A stretch of 64,000 nt of DNA from Gigaspora rosea (GCA_003550325.1 QKWP01000227.1:349198-413197); one strand, 5' to 3'; shown: positions 24,733 to 37,071, counted from the first letter of the stretch. Program-made: numbers and translations. Notes: generated from the sequence alone by a model not told the origin.

Positions 24733-26205
24733 ATGAGTAAATCTATGGACCATCCCCATAGGTTTTCTTAAATACCATCCCCCCTAAAATAAAAAAATTT
24801 TGAGTGAAGATATCTTGACAACCATCTAACTAAATTCAATAAACTTTTTTTTATTTGAATTCTATAAATTCATAGAATTCAAATAAAAAAAAGTTCATTG
24901 AATTTAGTCAGATGGTTGTCAAGATATCTTCGCTCAAAGTTAGAGAAAAATCAAAACGTCTATCAAAATAAAAGCTGCGCCAAGATTTTTTTAAAACTTT
25001 GAGCAAAGATATCTTGACAACCATCTGACCAAATTCGATGAATTTTTTTTTATTTTAATTCTATAAAGGCATAGAATTAAAATAAAAAAACGTTCATCGA
25101 ATTTGGTCAGATGGTTGTCAAGATATCTTTGCTCAAAGTTTTAAAAAAATCTTGGCGCAGCTTTTATTTTGATAGACGTTTTGATTTTTCTCTAACTTTG
25201 TGTAAAGATATCTTGACAACCATCTGACTAAATTCAATGAACTTTTTTTTATTTGAATTCTATGAATTCATAGAATTCAAATAAAAAAAAGTTCATTGAA
25301 TTTAGTCAGATGGTTGTCAAGATATCTTCGCTCAAAGTTAGAGAAAAATCAAAACGTCTATCAAAATAAAAGCTGCGCCAAGATTTTTTTAAAACTTTGA
25401 GCAAAGATATCTTGACAACCATCTGACCAAATTCGATGAATTTTTTTTTATTTTAATTCTATAAAGGCATAGAATTAAAATAAAAAAACGTTCATCGAAT
25501 TTGGTCAGATGGTTGTCAAGATATCTTTGCTCAAAGTTTTAAAAAAATCTTGGCGCAGCTTTTATTTTGATAGACGTTTTGATTTTTCTCTAACTTTGAG
25601 CGAAGATATCTTGACAACCATCTGACTAAATTCAATGAACTTTTTTTTATTTGAATTCTATGAATTCATAGAATTCAAATAAAAAAAAGTTCATTGAATT
25701 TAGTCAGATGGTTGTCAAGATATCTTCGCTCAAAGTTAGAGAAAAATCAAAACGTCTATCAAAATAAAAGCTGCGCCAAGATTTTTTTGAAAGTTCGAGC
25801 AAAGATATCTTGACAACCATCTGACCAAATTCGATGAATTTTTTTTATTTTAATTCTATAAAGGCATAGAATTAAAATAAAAAAACGTTTATCGAATTTG
25901 GTCAGATGATTGTCAAGATATCTTTGCTTAAAGTTTTAAAAAAATCTTGGCGCAGCTTTTATTTTGATAGACGTTTTGATTTTTCTTTAACTTTGAGCGA
26001 AGATATCTTGACAACTATCTGACTAAATTCAATGAACTTTTTTTTTTATTTGAATTCTATGAATGCATAAAATTCAAATAAAAAAAGTTCATTGAATTTA
26101 GTTAGATAGTTGTCAAGATATCTTTGCTCAAACTTTTAAATTTTTTTATTTTAGGGGGGATGGTATTTAACAAAACCTATGGGGATGGTCCATAGATTTA
26201 CTCAT
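24733..26205. mobile_element. TIR element filled with a tandem palindrome array
   Basis: The inverted ends start ATGAGTAAATCTATGGACCA (24733) and match the complement ending at 26205 over about 65 bp. The interior is about four tandem units of ~393 bp. Each unit carries two long palindromes whose arms begin GATATCTTGACAACCATCTG. One palindrome is centred on GAATTCTATGAATTCATAG and the other on TTCTATAAAGGCATAGAA. Between palindromes lie alternating inverted spacers (for example AAAGCTGCGCCAAGATT). There is no coding capacity. An ATTAT duplication is possible, but the flanks are low complexity. Confidence 0.8.
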
Positions 26206-26642
26206 ATTATATATATTAACTTTAAAAAAACATTTTTGTGAGAATATATCTTTTTCCGCAAAGTAGCAAAAAAAACTAAAACACTTCAAGAATTTATTTA
26301 GATTCATTCTGAACTTAAAGAAAAAATAGTTTATTTTTTTTCAAAGTTAAATAAATATTTTGAAAGTATATTAATATTTGATGCAAAAGAACAAAAAACC
26401 TATATTTATAGATTAATAAATGACTTTAAATATGTAACATTTTCTAAATAGATAAATAAATTGCAAAAATGTGGATAATTCAAAGGACAACAATCAGCTC
26501 TTTCAACTGTTTTTTTAAAACCAAATTCTACCAGTTTACCAATTGCTTCAATTTTATATACATTAGAATATATATCATATTGGAAATCGATAACAAATGC
26601 AAATATTAAAGATATTTTTTTATAGATTTTATAATTTTTCGT

Positions 26643-26942
26643 CTATGCGATGTATCGCCACCTAAAAGATCATGTATAATATGAAATCAAAACAATCCAA
26701 AACAACCCGATTTTTTCATTAGTTAGGGTTAGGGTGAGGTGAAAGTAGTGTGAAGGCGATAGGAGGAGGTTTATAGTAAAATTGTACAAGGAATTTTTTT
26801 GTTAGAGCACAAGGAATGGTTTCATAGTCAAAGTTTTTGGTTACGTGCGATTTTTTAAAAAGTCTATATTTTGTTTCGATTTCACATTACACCTGATCTT
26901 GCTTTTTAATTGGTCTATTAGGGGTAGCGATACATCACTATA
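26643..26942. mobile_element. ~300-bp MITE with internal TTAGGG motif
   Basis: The ends CTATGCGATGTATCGCCACC and (reverse) CTATAGTGATGTATCGCTACC form a TIR of about 20 bp. The centre contains TTAGGGTTAGGG (26723-26734). Non-coding. Confidence 0.6.
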
Positions 26943-27109
26943 GCGATAAATTACAATGTTCTTTTTTTATATATACAAAGTGAAATTAAACCAGAAGAAA
27001 ATTTTTTAAAACTACTATACAATACCAAAACAAATATCTTGAATTATTTTTTCAAACAAACACAATTAGAAAAACAATTACATATTAAAACAAAAGAAAT
27101 TTTAATTAC

Positions 27110-27338
27110 TGTTATAGCTAAAGCTAGAAATAGCTGAAGATGGAAATTTTAATTATTTTAATATGAAATTTTCAAAAATTTTTTGGGCCTTTTATTAGGG
27201 GTTTTTTTATAGAGTTAAGTTAGATTTAGATTTAGGTTTAATAATAAAAGAATATAAATAGATTTTGGTAGGACTTATATTTTTAAATCAAAGTCCTTAA
27301 TTTCTAGCTTTAGATATTTCCAGCTTTAGCTATAACCA
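27110..27338. mobile_element. Small MITE with ~25-bp TIR
   Basis: GTTATAGCTAAAGCTAGAAA (about 27112) is matched by an inverted copy ending near 27337. It abuts the Harbinger-like element that starts at 27342. Target duplication not clear. Confidence 0.5.
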
Positions 27339-27341
27339 TTA

Positions 27342-28266
27342 GGGAGCTTCCAGAAATCAGCTGATTTTTGTCTACTATAAGCCTACCCTACCCACCCACA
27401 CCTGATACCCAAATTAGCCAATCAGATTTTACGATTATTAAAAAGTTAAATATAACATTTAATAGTAAATAACTTTTGATCTACTTACTAAATTTGATGA
27501 TTCAACTACCAAAATGATTCTCTCAATGAGAGGATTCTAGCAAGTCCAAAATTGTTAAAATCCAATCACAGGATCCTGTGATCAGAATAGATTTGTATTA
27601 CTATAAAAGTTCTATAATTTATTAAATAATTATATCCCATTTAAGTAACACAAATTTATTTTGATCTTAGAATCCTGTAATTGGATTTGAATGATTTTGG
27701 GCTTGCTAAAATCCTCTCATTAAGAGAATTATTTTGGTAGTAAAATCATTGAAATTGGCCCAGTAGATTAGAAGTTATTAACAATTAATATTAAATTTTT
27801 AATTGTTAATAACTTCTAATCTACTGGGCCAATTTCAATGATTTAACACCAAAATGATCCTCTTAATGAGAGGATTCCAGCAAGCCCAAAATCATTAAAA
27901 TCCAGTCACAGAATCCTAAGATTGAAATAAATTTGTATTACTATAATTGGGTTATAACTATTTAATAAATTATAGAGCTTTTATAGTAACACAAATATAT
28001 TCTGATTATAGGATTCTGTGATTGGATTTTAATAATTTTGGGCTTACTAGAATTCTCTCATTAAGAGAATCATTGTGGTAGTTAAATTATCAAATTTGGT
28101 CCAGTAGATCAAAAGTTAATAATTATTAAATATTATTAATAAATCTATAATTTTGGTCAAAAATAATTTTGAACTTTGGCTGAAATTATAAAATTTTGGC
28201 CAGAATTACACCTGATACTTCAGCTAATCCACCCACCCAGAAATCAGCTAATTTCTGGAAGCTCCC
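27342..28266. mobile_element. Harbinger-like non-autonomous element (TTA target site)
   Basis: The ends GGGAGCTTCCAGAAATCAGC and (reverse) GGGAGCTTCCAGAAATTAGC are flanked by TTA on both sides (27339-27341, 28267-28269). A 3-bp TWA duplication is characteristic of PIF/Harbinger. The interior holds alternating inverted copies of a unit with CTACCAAAATGATTCTCTCA and CAATCACAGGATCCTGTG-like words; the same unit occurs at 33095-33200 and 50215-50475. Confidence 0.7.
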
Positions 28267-28269
28267 TTA

Positions 28270-29470
28270 CATATAAAGTTTTGTTCATAATCAATTTGTA
28301 AAAGAAATATATTTTATTTTATAATTAAAGCAATTAAAAGAACTTAAAACAAAATAAAAAATTTTATTTAATATATGATATATATAATTTAAATATTTGC
28401 CAAGGACAAAGTATTAAAGATAAATATAATAAGAATTTAACTATTTTATTTATTATATTATTAAATATATTTTTTTTAGGATTTGAAAGTATAACATATA
28501 TTTGTAGAACTCAATTGGTTAATAATAAATAAAATTTTCAAAAAAAATATATGCCTTTTGCTTTTCTTGAAAACAAGACCAACCTAATAAAGCATAAACG
28601 ATATATAGATTGTACACTATTATAGAAAAAAACAAAAAATAAAAATATTTGTGAAAATTGTGAAAAATTAAAAAAAACTATATAACAAATCAAACAATGA
28701 ATTTTGGCTAAAATAAATTCAGTAAAAACTATATATGCATTAAAAGAGATTCTTCAAGAAAAAATTAATCAACAATGAAAAACTATTAAAGAGCAAACTA
28801 AAATAATTATTAATTTAAAAGATCAATTACAAAAAAAATTGAAAAAGAAGAAGAAAAGATATCAAATGAAATTGCAAATATTGTTTATACAGTTACCAAT
28901 AATATAACAAATAAAACTACAAATATTGCAAACCTTTATCCTATTTTTTGAAAACTTATTCAAATTTAATGTACAAAACCAAATAGAACAAGATATCATC
29001 TGATTTAAGGGATTAATAATTATATAATTAATTATAAAAATTAATATTTTATTTTTTAGTTTTTATATTAGGCAATATCAGGACCCCGAAATATACATAT
29101 ATAGGTCAGGTATGAGTTTGCTTATTTTTGAGGTTTTTTATGCAGATCTTTTCTATTTATAGGGGATGGCTAAAGCCAGGTTTGATCTTGTGATACCACG
29201 GGCTCCAATATAATGTCCGAACAGTTGACTCATGGAGTAAATATTTGTTTCCGTGAAATTGTGTACAAGTATATCACTTATGCATGTACGTACGCCAATA
29301 TGCACAACAACTAAAGGTGGATCGAGTTTTAAAAAATTTAGAAGAAAACAACGTTTTTTTGACCAATGTACTTACCAAGACGCCTATATATATATATATT
29401 TTTTAACTTTACTTTTGTTAACCAATATTACATACCCTTTTTTTTTATTAAAAAAAAAGCATTTTTATAA
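28270..29470. other. AT-rich region with a solitary AGGACCCC terminus
   Basis: No gene is supported. Near 29080 the sequence CAGGACCCCGAAATATACAT matches the terminus shared by several elements in this window, but no partner end is seen. The small plus frame 29253-29486 is not convincing. Confidence 0.4.
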
Positions 29471-29472
29471 AT

Positions 29473-29598
29473 ATGAATCCTATTAGCACTCATACCTCTG
29501 GAACTTTAAATCCAGATCAAAGCGTCTTCTCCTTTTCAATGTCGGAGAACCGCTAGAAATTTCACTGCAAGAGTTTGATGATGATTGGTGGCCACTAG
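29473..29598 (+). pseudogene. N-terminal piece of a MULE transposase gene
   Basis: It starts with ATG at 29473 (MNPISTHTSGTLNPDQS). After a frameshift near 29542 it reads EPLEISLQEFDDDWWPL up to the left boundary of the inserted element. The sequence that should follow (LVLNIWTVFS) is found not here but inverted at about 31834-31895. The rest of the gene (30691-31833) is on the opposite strand. See the inversion finding. Confidence 0.6.
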
Positions 29599-30690
29599 AA
29601 CCCCGAAGAATACATATATAACTCAGATCCAGACTCAAAATTTTAATATAACTTTATACACTTAATTTTATTAAAAGCTTTATACAAAATTATCATATAA
29701 GTTCAAATTTACTATAAATTATACAATTTCAGATCTGAGTACCAGTATGATCATGTTAACCACCAAAGCCAAAAACATAATTACACAAAAAAAAGTGACA
29801 AAGAGAAAATCAGAAACCTATCTAGAAAAAGAAGGGCGGTAGTTAACCGTGTTCAAATTTAACAACAAAATTTTTAGTTCCGAAAATAAGCTACCCATAC
29901 GATCGATGAACGTTGCTACATAGTAAAGTCTAAATTTTGCTAAGCAAATCGATTAAAGTCGTATAAGTAACATTGTTCAGCAGATCAAAATACACGTACT
30001 CTGAAAATTTCATACAAATTGGAGAACTTGTTATTATTTGACTTTTAATTTTTACGTTTAACGGATTTTTTTTTTATAAAAAAAAAACCGTTGAACGTAA
30101 AAATTAAAAGTCATATAATAAAAAGTTCTTCAATTTGTATGAAATTTTCAGGGCACGCGTATTTTGATCTGCTGAACAATGTTACTTATGCGACTTTAAT
30201 CGATTTGCTTAGTAAAATTTAGACTTTACTATGTAGCGACTATAATCGATTGACCAAAAATCGCTTTATAAGTTACTCTCGATTTTTTTCTGCATATTTA
30301 TTTATTGTCTACAGCATATTTATTTATTTTACTTATTAAAGTTTTGTATTCAAAAATAAGCTACCCCTTTATTGTGCTTTAAATTACTTAAAATAGTAAA
30401 TAAGCTACCCACGGTTTTTTTTGTTAAAAATCGGCAAAAAAAGGTAGCTGCAACATACGGTATATATCGATTTATATCTACTTAAAAATTTTCTCGATGT
30501 ATATATAGTATCGTTATACAAAAAAAGATCGTACTTGTTATAAAGATCGTCTTTGTTATACAAATAAACATCTAACTTTTCAAAAAATTACCAGTTGGTT
30601 ATACAAATTTAAATATACGACATATGGAAAAATTATATATAAGTCTATACAAAGCCAGATCTCAGTATTATATATATTCTTCAGGGTCCT
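29597..30690 (+). mobile_element. Left ~1.1-kb AGGACCCC-type element (inverted pair, arm L)
   Basis: The outer end reads AGAACCCCGAAGAATACATA and the inner end is the complement of AGGACCCTGAAGAATATATA. Both ends therefore carry the same terminus, and the arm is itself a complete element. An 8-bp duplication, TGGCCACT, lies at its left (29589-29596); the matching copy lies inverted beside arm R. Inside is a palindrome with ~150-bp arms centred near 30073, and GGTAGCTTATTTTCGG-like words. The arm is an inverted copy of 31896-33036. It has no coding capacity. Confidence 0.8.
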
Positions 30691-31895
30691 GGTAGTTCGT
30701 TTTAATTCAGAGTGATACAACTCCAAAGGATTTGTTGTAGTCACTTGTAGAAGCAAGGGGGAATGTTGACGGGCCCAAAGGGCCCACTGATCCGTGTTTT
30801 TTGAATAGTTTCTTTGGATATATTGTTTTATGTCTGAAACCGGGCACTCATTAATTGCTTGTTGAATAAGATTTTCACAACCGGGCTTAGTCCTCTTGTG
30901 CATTGCTTGGTTCATTTTTTGCTAAGTTTTAGGGTCATAAAACTTTCCCATCCATGTTCTCATAGTATGGACTATACAATAAATAACAGCACACTCTTGT
31001 TCGGCATTTTGAAGACCTGAAAAAGCTTTTTTCACACTTTTTGTTTTTACATGACTATGGTCAGAAAGAAAATACCTATTCCATTGATTTGCAAACTGTT
31101 GAACTATCATCAAAGCCTCTGCAACGGTGCTACTATCCTCACTAATCACAAAAAAATGAGCCCCGACATCCTAGCAACCGTATATGTTACGAATATACAA
31201 AGTAAACAGGCGATAATTGTATTAATTTGTTTTGTGAGTTGAATCAATTAGCATTAGCCATCTGTACTGCTCGAGATTATTAATTTGATTAGGGTGCATA
31301 AAAACAAGACCCTGAGTACCGATAGATTGGCTAGTAATTCTAAAACACTCAGCTTTATACTCTTGTCTTTCAAGAAAAGCAACTGCTTCATGAATATCTA
31401 ATTTATGCTTTGAATTGCCAATAAGATATGTATCGAGGGCCCCATGAACTTTGAACTTTATGTTTGAAACCTCCTTATGCTTTAATTCTTTTACACTTTC
31501 TCCTAGACCCAGTTTTTCTGTTGCATATTCTTTTACTGCACTTGTTATTTTAGGTGGCTGATAGTTCTTAACGGCTTCTAGTTCAACTAAGGTTCGAACA
31601 ACTTGCGAATGCTTTAGTTTTTCACTGTCCTCCAAAGAGTGGATATAATCAGGTGAATTGTTAAACCGTTCAACTAGAACTATTTGCTTCAAATGATATC
31701 GTGAAATTTTTAACTTGGCGGAACACAAGCCTGCAGGCCGAACCTTGGTTTTTCTATGTTTTTCTGGGGGTATATCCTCTTTTCGTGTGCTTGATAGACT
31801 ACTTTTTGTAAATGACAGGTAAAAGTCTTCCATGAGTTACCATTTACTAAATTTTTGTGACTAAACACGGTCCATATATTCAAGACTAGTGGCCA
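30691..31895 (-). pseudogene. MULE transposase, central part (flipped, 3 stops, frameshift)
   Basis: From 31833 down to 30691 one frame is open except for three stops: after DSTHKTN, before DVGAHFF and after FYDPKT. It reads like Rhizophagus MULE transposases: SSLSSTRKEDIPPEKHRKTK, RWLMLIDSTHKTN, FLSDHSHVKTKSVKKAFSGL, IVHTMRTWMGKFYD, DQWALWARQHSPLLLQVTTT and PLELYHSELKR, where it is cut by arm L. The region 31834-31895 encodes the preceding residues in a shifted frame. MULE transposases cut and paste elements using a DDE/D RNase H-like core. Between two inverted elements, the orientation is opposite to the N-terminal piece at 29473-29598. Confidence 0.8.
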
Positions 31896-33036
31896 AGGAC
31901 CCCGAAGAATATATATAATACTGAGATCTGGCTTTGTATAGACTTATATATAATTTTTCCATATGTCGTATGTTTAAATTTGTATAACCAACTGGTAATT
32001 TTTTGAAAAGTTAGATGTTTATTTGTATAACAAAGACGATCTTTATAACAAGTATGATCTTTTTTTGTATAACGATACTATATATACATCGGGAAAATTT
32101 TTAAGTAGATATAAATCGATATATACCATATGTTGCAGCTACCTTTTTTTGCCGATTTTTAACAAAAAAAAACCGTGGGTAGCTTATTTACTATTTTAAG
32201 TAATTTAAAGCACAATAAAAGGGTAGCTTATTTTTGAATACAAAACTTTATTAAGTAAAATAAATAAATAAATATGCTGTAGACAATAAATAAATATGCT
32301 GTAGACGATAAATAAATATGTTATAAACAATAAATAAATATGCAGAAAAAAATCGAGAGTAACTTATAAAGCGATTTTTGGTCAATCGATTATAGTCGCT
32401 ACATAGTAAAGTCTAAATTTTACTAAGCAAATCGATTAAAGTCGCATAAGTAACATTGTTCAGCAGATCAAAATACGCGTACTCTGAAAATTTCATACAA
32501 ATCAGAGAACTTTTTATTATTTGACTTTTAATTTTTACGTTCAACGGTTTTTTTTTAAAAAAAAAAAACCGTTGAACGTAAAAATTAAAAGTCAAATAAT
32601 AAAAAGTTCTCCGATTTGTATGAAATTTTCAGGGTACGCGTATTTTAATCTGCTGAACAATGTTACTTATGCGACTTTAATCGATTTGCTTAGTAAAATT
32701 TAGACTTTACTATGTAGCAACTTTCATCGATCGTATGGGTAGCTTATTTTCGGAACTAAAAATTTTGTTGTTGAATTTGAACACGGTTAACTACCGCCCT
32801 TCTTTTTCTAGATAGGTTTCTGATTTTCTCTTCGTCACTTTTTTTTGTGTAATTATGTTTTTGGCTTTGGTGGTTAACATGATCATACTGGTACTCAGAT
32901 CTGAAATTGTATAATTTATAGTAAATTTGAACTTATATGATAATTTTGTATAAAGTTTTTAATAAAATTAAGTGTATAAAGTTATATTAAAATTTTGAGT
33001 CTGGATCTGAGTTATATATGTATTCTTTGGAGTCCT
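31896..33036 (-). mobile_element. Right ~1.1-kb AGGACCCC-type element (inverted pair, arm R)
   Basis: Reverse-complement copy of 29597-30690, about 50 bp longer because of an AATAAATATGCTGTAGAC tandem expansion (about 32270-32345). It starts AGGACCCCGAAGAATATATA and ends with the complement of AGGACTCCAAAGAATACATA. CTAGTGGCCA (31886-31895) adjoins its left end and is the complement of TGGCCACTAG at arm L. The central palindrome is near 32553; the two mirror-image small frames over it are artefacts of that palindrome. Confidence 0.8.
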
Positions 33037-33094
33037 GGTCTAACCAATTTCCTTACTCTACAGGTGTATTACTTATTTGACAGCGCATTTTCTC

Positions 33095-33200
33095 ATAATC
33101 CTGTGATTGGATTTTAATGATTTTGGGCTTGTTGGAATCGTTTCAAAGAGATGAACATTTTGGTAGTAAAATCATTTAAAACGGACTAGTAGATCAAAAA
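33095..33200. repeat. Partial copy of the CAATCACAGGATC-type unit
   Basis: ATCCTGTGATTGGATTTTAA, then GATTTTGGGCTTGTTGGAAT and CATTTTGGTAGTAAAATC, matching units inside 27342-28266 and 50215-50475. Confidence 0.55.
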
Positions 33201-33571
33201 TTATTTAGCTTTAAAGTTTTAAAAAAAATAAGCTCTACAGCAGTGTTGCCACTTGGACGTTTTTTGGACATTTTGGACATTTTTTTAAATTAAAATTACT
33301 TAAAATTTTATTAAGATAATCTATTTTAATTTTTTTACCAATGAGTCTAGCACCTAAAAAAATATATAATTATATGTTTTTTTAAATTACTTTATTGATT
33401 AGTTAAACATAGGACATAGGCTTGGACGATTTTGGACAATCTTGGACGTTGGACAAAAAACATAGTATGGACACGTCCAAGTGATAACACTGCTTTACAG
33501 TACTCATAAATTCCAAAAATCGGAGCATATACAAAAGACTACATTTATATTTTTTAATAGTAGAATTGTTA
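33201..33571. other. Non-coding flank with ACTTGGACG inverted words
   Basis: Near-terminal words AGTGTTGCCACTTGGACG (33242) and CACGTCCAAGTGATAACACT (33472) form an inverted repeat of about 20 bp around 230 bp, probably another MITE. No gene. Confidence 0.4.
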
Positions 33572-34137
33572 TTAATATTTTAAAAGTTGAGCTAAATATT
33601 TTTCTTTCAAACTACTTTGTATATGTAATTGCTTTTCAGGTCTTCTAGAACCAGGTCTTCCTTTTTCTTGTCTTTTAATTAGATTTTAAATTTGTTCAAC
33701 TTCATTATTTTCTTTGCTAAAATTGTTTATAATTTGAGATTCACTTGAATCATTTATAGACTAAGTTATGTGATCATTAAGTATTTTTAAAAGGCCATCA
33801 TCTTTAGCATTTATAGCAATTTCTGTAGCTTAATAGGCAACACTCCAAAGTTTACCATATCTGTTGTTTAATTTTTGCTTGATTTGTATAGTATCTTTTT
33901 TGAATATGTTAATAGGGAAAATAAATTTGTCGCACTCACGATATGTCGCTCCTGCTTCAACCAATCAAATCGCATGAATTTATAGGCAAAAAATTTTATT
34001 TTTTAAAAATTTAAAATTTTACTTAATAAAGTGTAAAATATATATAAAATAGCATATTATATAACGTAAAATTTTATTCTGAACAACTTTTTCTAAGTCA
34101 TAAAGATAGATTATCTTAGTAAAAAAAACATTTTATA

Positions 34138-35302
34138 CACAACTCTTTCTGATGATCCCTCGTACCAAATTTTCCAAGAACTCAGACCTACGAAAACTAT
34201 ACAGTTAACATATTTATACACAACAAAACTCTACCAAAGCTGCTGTCGGGTACAAAGTCCATTTACTATATATCTGCGACTGAAATAGAGATAAAAAAGA
34301 ACAGGAAACTTATAAGCGAGGCACCTTGGCGGGCTTGGGTACTATTGAGCAAAGATGTAGCAGAGAAACTCTGGAGCTTTGTCAAGGCCTACAGATATGA
34401 AAATAGAAGTAGATACTTGGTTAGATATGTTAATTTGTATAGCGTAACTCTTACAACTCCTTTATTCCTACTATCATATTCTCGCTTGAAGTCTTTTTTA
34501 CTGGAATTTTGGACAAAAAGTGGGAAACTCGGTGTACCCTCTCCAAAAGATCGGCATTGTTGTTCCTATCCTAATTGGAAAGAAGGCATGCAGGTGAAGC
34601 AGGAACAGACACGTAATATGTCATGACGCAATAGGGTAGGCAGATCTGCAGAAAATAAATCCAAAATGTTCCGTTACTTTCCTTTTTATATATAATACTC
34701 TGGTGAGGCGTTTCCTTGTGCAGTATTATATAATTTTTATCACTAGAATATTCTTGAATATTATTCTGTCTTTTTTTCTTTCTTTCTTTATTTTTTTTTT
34801 TTTCTTTTTTTCTTCGAGTATATGTATGTCAGACCATATTTTTTTATGCTTTTTTCATCTTGTCCTTTTTTTTATTTTGGTTTTTCGTTTAAGTTGTGTA
34901 GTACTTTCTCCTTTAATTCTCTCCTTCTCTTTTCATTCCCCTTTTTACCCTTTCTTTTAATTTGTTTTTTTTTATTCTTTAGTTGTATGACGCAGATATT
35001 AGTTAGATAACTATTCTGCCAGGATCTAGGTGGAAGAAGTTTATAAGGAAAAGGTGGTTATGACGAGCTGTGGAACTCAGCTAATGATCTAGCGATAGAG
35101 GAGTTTGAAAAGATCTCGGCAATAGTGAAGCTAATTCTACTCTGGCAGGTCACGGACAGGTGCTTTCAAGTAACCGGACGAGCTGTTTTTTAGATGTAAG
35201 GCTAGATGAAGCCAGAGGATAGTAATAGTATTTGATAATGTAACTAACCTACTATTATGAATAAAAAATGGCATGATCACCAGGCTAATATTAAAAAAAA
35301 AA
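34138..35302 (+). mobile_element. Poly(A)-ended retroelement, copy 1
   Basis: It starts CACAACTCTTTCTGATGATC and ends in an A-run (35293-35303). Flanks ACATTTTATA (34128-34137) and ACGTTTTATA (35303-35312) are a 9/10 target duplication. The inverted partner arm of the surrounding element (38.5-38.6 kb) reads straight through this point, which confirms the insertion. The small frame 34345-34626 is not conserved in the second copy (48791-49989), so it is probably non-coding. It ends with a pyrimidine-rich tract (34760-34990) and a conserved 3' part containing GGCAGGTCA. Non-LTR-type, autonomy unknown. Confidence 0.7.
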
Positions 35303-35376
35303 ACGTTTTATAAGAAAAATCCAAAGTAAGGCTGCACAAAATTATATACTTGGTTTAAATATCACAGAATGGTAAT

Positions 35377-35556
35377 AGGACCCTGAAGAATTCTGATACA
35401 ACTTAGATCTGAGTTTGTATAATATCAGCCAAATAGGTGTATAAAATAGGCCAAAATTTAAAATTTTACTATATAAAAATACAATGTTTGATGAATTTCT
35501 ATACAAATTTCCTTTTTTAGTAACCTCTGAGTTATATCAGAGTTCTTCGGAGTCCT
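35377..35556. mobile_element. 180-bp MITE, AGGACCCT termini, 8-bp duplication
   Basis: The ends AGGACCCTGAAGAATTCTGA and (reverse) AGGACTCCGAAGAACTCTGA match the termini of the 1.1-kb inverted arms. Flanks ATGGTAAT (35369-35376) and ATGGTGAT (35557-35564) match at 7/8. Confidence 0.8.
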
Positions 35557-36154
35557 ATGGTGATTAGTGACCCGGCCGCACAGCTTTTTTTTTTTATAGT
35601 AAAAAAATTTTTTTTTAAATAATGTTAAAAAAAGTTTATTAAAGCTTATCATTTCACGGACCAGTTACTCAATATAAACTTTTTATATTATTTTAGTATT
35701 TATTGTCACAGATTATAATAAAATCTGATTAAAATGAAATATGGGTTTCTATTTAATTCTCCAAAACCCATTTATACTTGTTTAATGTAAACTCTACTCT
35801 AAAACCAACATCTAACCTTAACCTCTTTCCTTAAAAATGTGACCCAAAATTTTTATTTTTTGGCAGCCTATCAATTTTTTTATACTATACATATTGGCCT
35901 GATGAATCGATAACTGCTGATCTTCAATAGAAGTTATAACGAAGGAATAAAATGACATATTTTGTTGCTTGATCATAATACGTACTAAAAAAAACCGGCC
36001 TCCTCACATGTAAGAAGACAATTTACTCGAGATTGTAGATCAGATTAGCTAGTAGAAAAAAATATATCATCGTACCATATATTTGTGAATACATCGAATA
36101 TATTTATATAAGCAATCACTGGTAATCGTCTATGACCAATAGCTAGAAATTAAC

Positions 36155-37060
36155 GAGTTTAATGCCATATGATTATTATTATGGCCCAAAATTAGTATAG
36201 TGAACGAATTACTTGTTTCACCGAAGGTTGGAAAAGTCAGATTAGTCAGATTGGTTTGACTTATTTGACTTATTTGACTTATCTGATTTATCAGATTTAT
36301 CAGCCTGATTTAATTAGTTGAATTAGTTTAATTAAGAGACGCAGTAATGTAAAAGCATAAATATAATGTCTTTTGTATTCACAATAAAGGAGTTCTGCAG
36401 CTTGCGAGCTCGAAGTTTTACAGGAAACTCAAATAGAGTTCAACATCGTTAAGTTATAAGCTTCGAAATTAGAGTAGAAGTGTTATCGTTAGTAATTCTC
36501 CTGATAGATAATTATAAAATTGTTATTGTCATAAACAAATAATCACCGATAGGTGAAATTCATATTGGTCTAATCCCGTGACCTTATATTAGAGCCTCGT
36601 GACATAATCTAGAGCTCTATTAGACCAATTTAGTTCAGTGGTTTACATTACCCCCCTCTTTTGTGAGAAGAATGTAATATAAACCACAATTAAATTGGTC
36701 TGGCCTTACTTGGTCCAAGTTTATCCACGCCTCATTTGAAGCCTTACCGTTATTAGAGTTGAGTTAGAGTAGTTTTGTTGGTTATAGTAGTATATAGTTG
36801 GGATATTTACACGGAGGATTATATTTTCTTCTGTAACTATTAAAGAGAGAGAGCGTGTACGTTTATCCGATTTAACTCTAATAGTTACTAGGGATAAGTT
36901 TCTGATTTACTCAAATAAAGGTCTCTTCAGCACTATACTAGCATACTTCCTTTATTTTTCTTTAAATAAATTAAAGGGAACTTCTCTATATATATCTCTC
37001 TTTATTGAAGCCAAGTTTAACACGCTACGTGCTATTTAACGATGGTAATACCAAGCCCAA
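36155..37060 (+). repeat. LTR-retrotransposon-like sequence (solo-LTR type)
   Basis: CATAAATATA, then ATTCACAATAAAGGAGTT (36383-36400) looks like a promoter/polyadenylation (R) region of an LTR. A second similar region has CAAATAAAGGTCTC (about 36913) and ends GTTTAACACGCTACGTGC (37015-37032). Between them is an inverted pair (CCAATTTAGTTCAGTGG / CCACAATTAAATTGG). No gag-pol is visible and duplications were not found, so the boundaries and class are tentative. Confidence 0.35.
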
Positions 37061-37071
37061 AATGTACACCT

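Noticed and set aside
24733-26205. CRISPR-like array
   Set aside because: Repeats are long palindromes of ~393-bp period inside transposon ends in a eukaryotic genome, with no unique spacers.
32413-32703. Two overlapping 60-codon frames on opposite strands with nearly the same protein
   Set aside because: They are mirror images created by the palindrome at the centre of arm R; not genes.
34703-35010. Hydrophobic Phe-rich frames
   Set aside because: Translation of a pyrimidine-rich tract in the retroelement, not a membrane protein.
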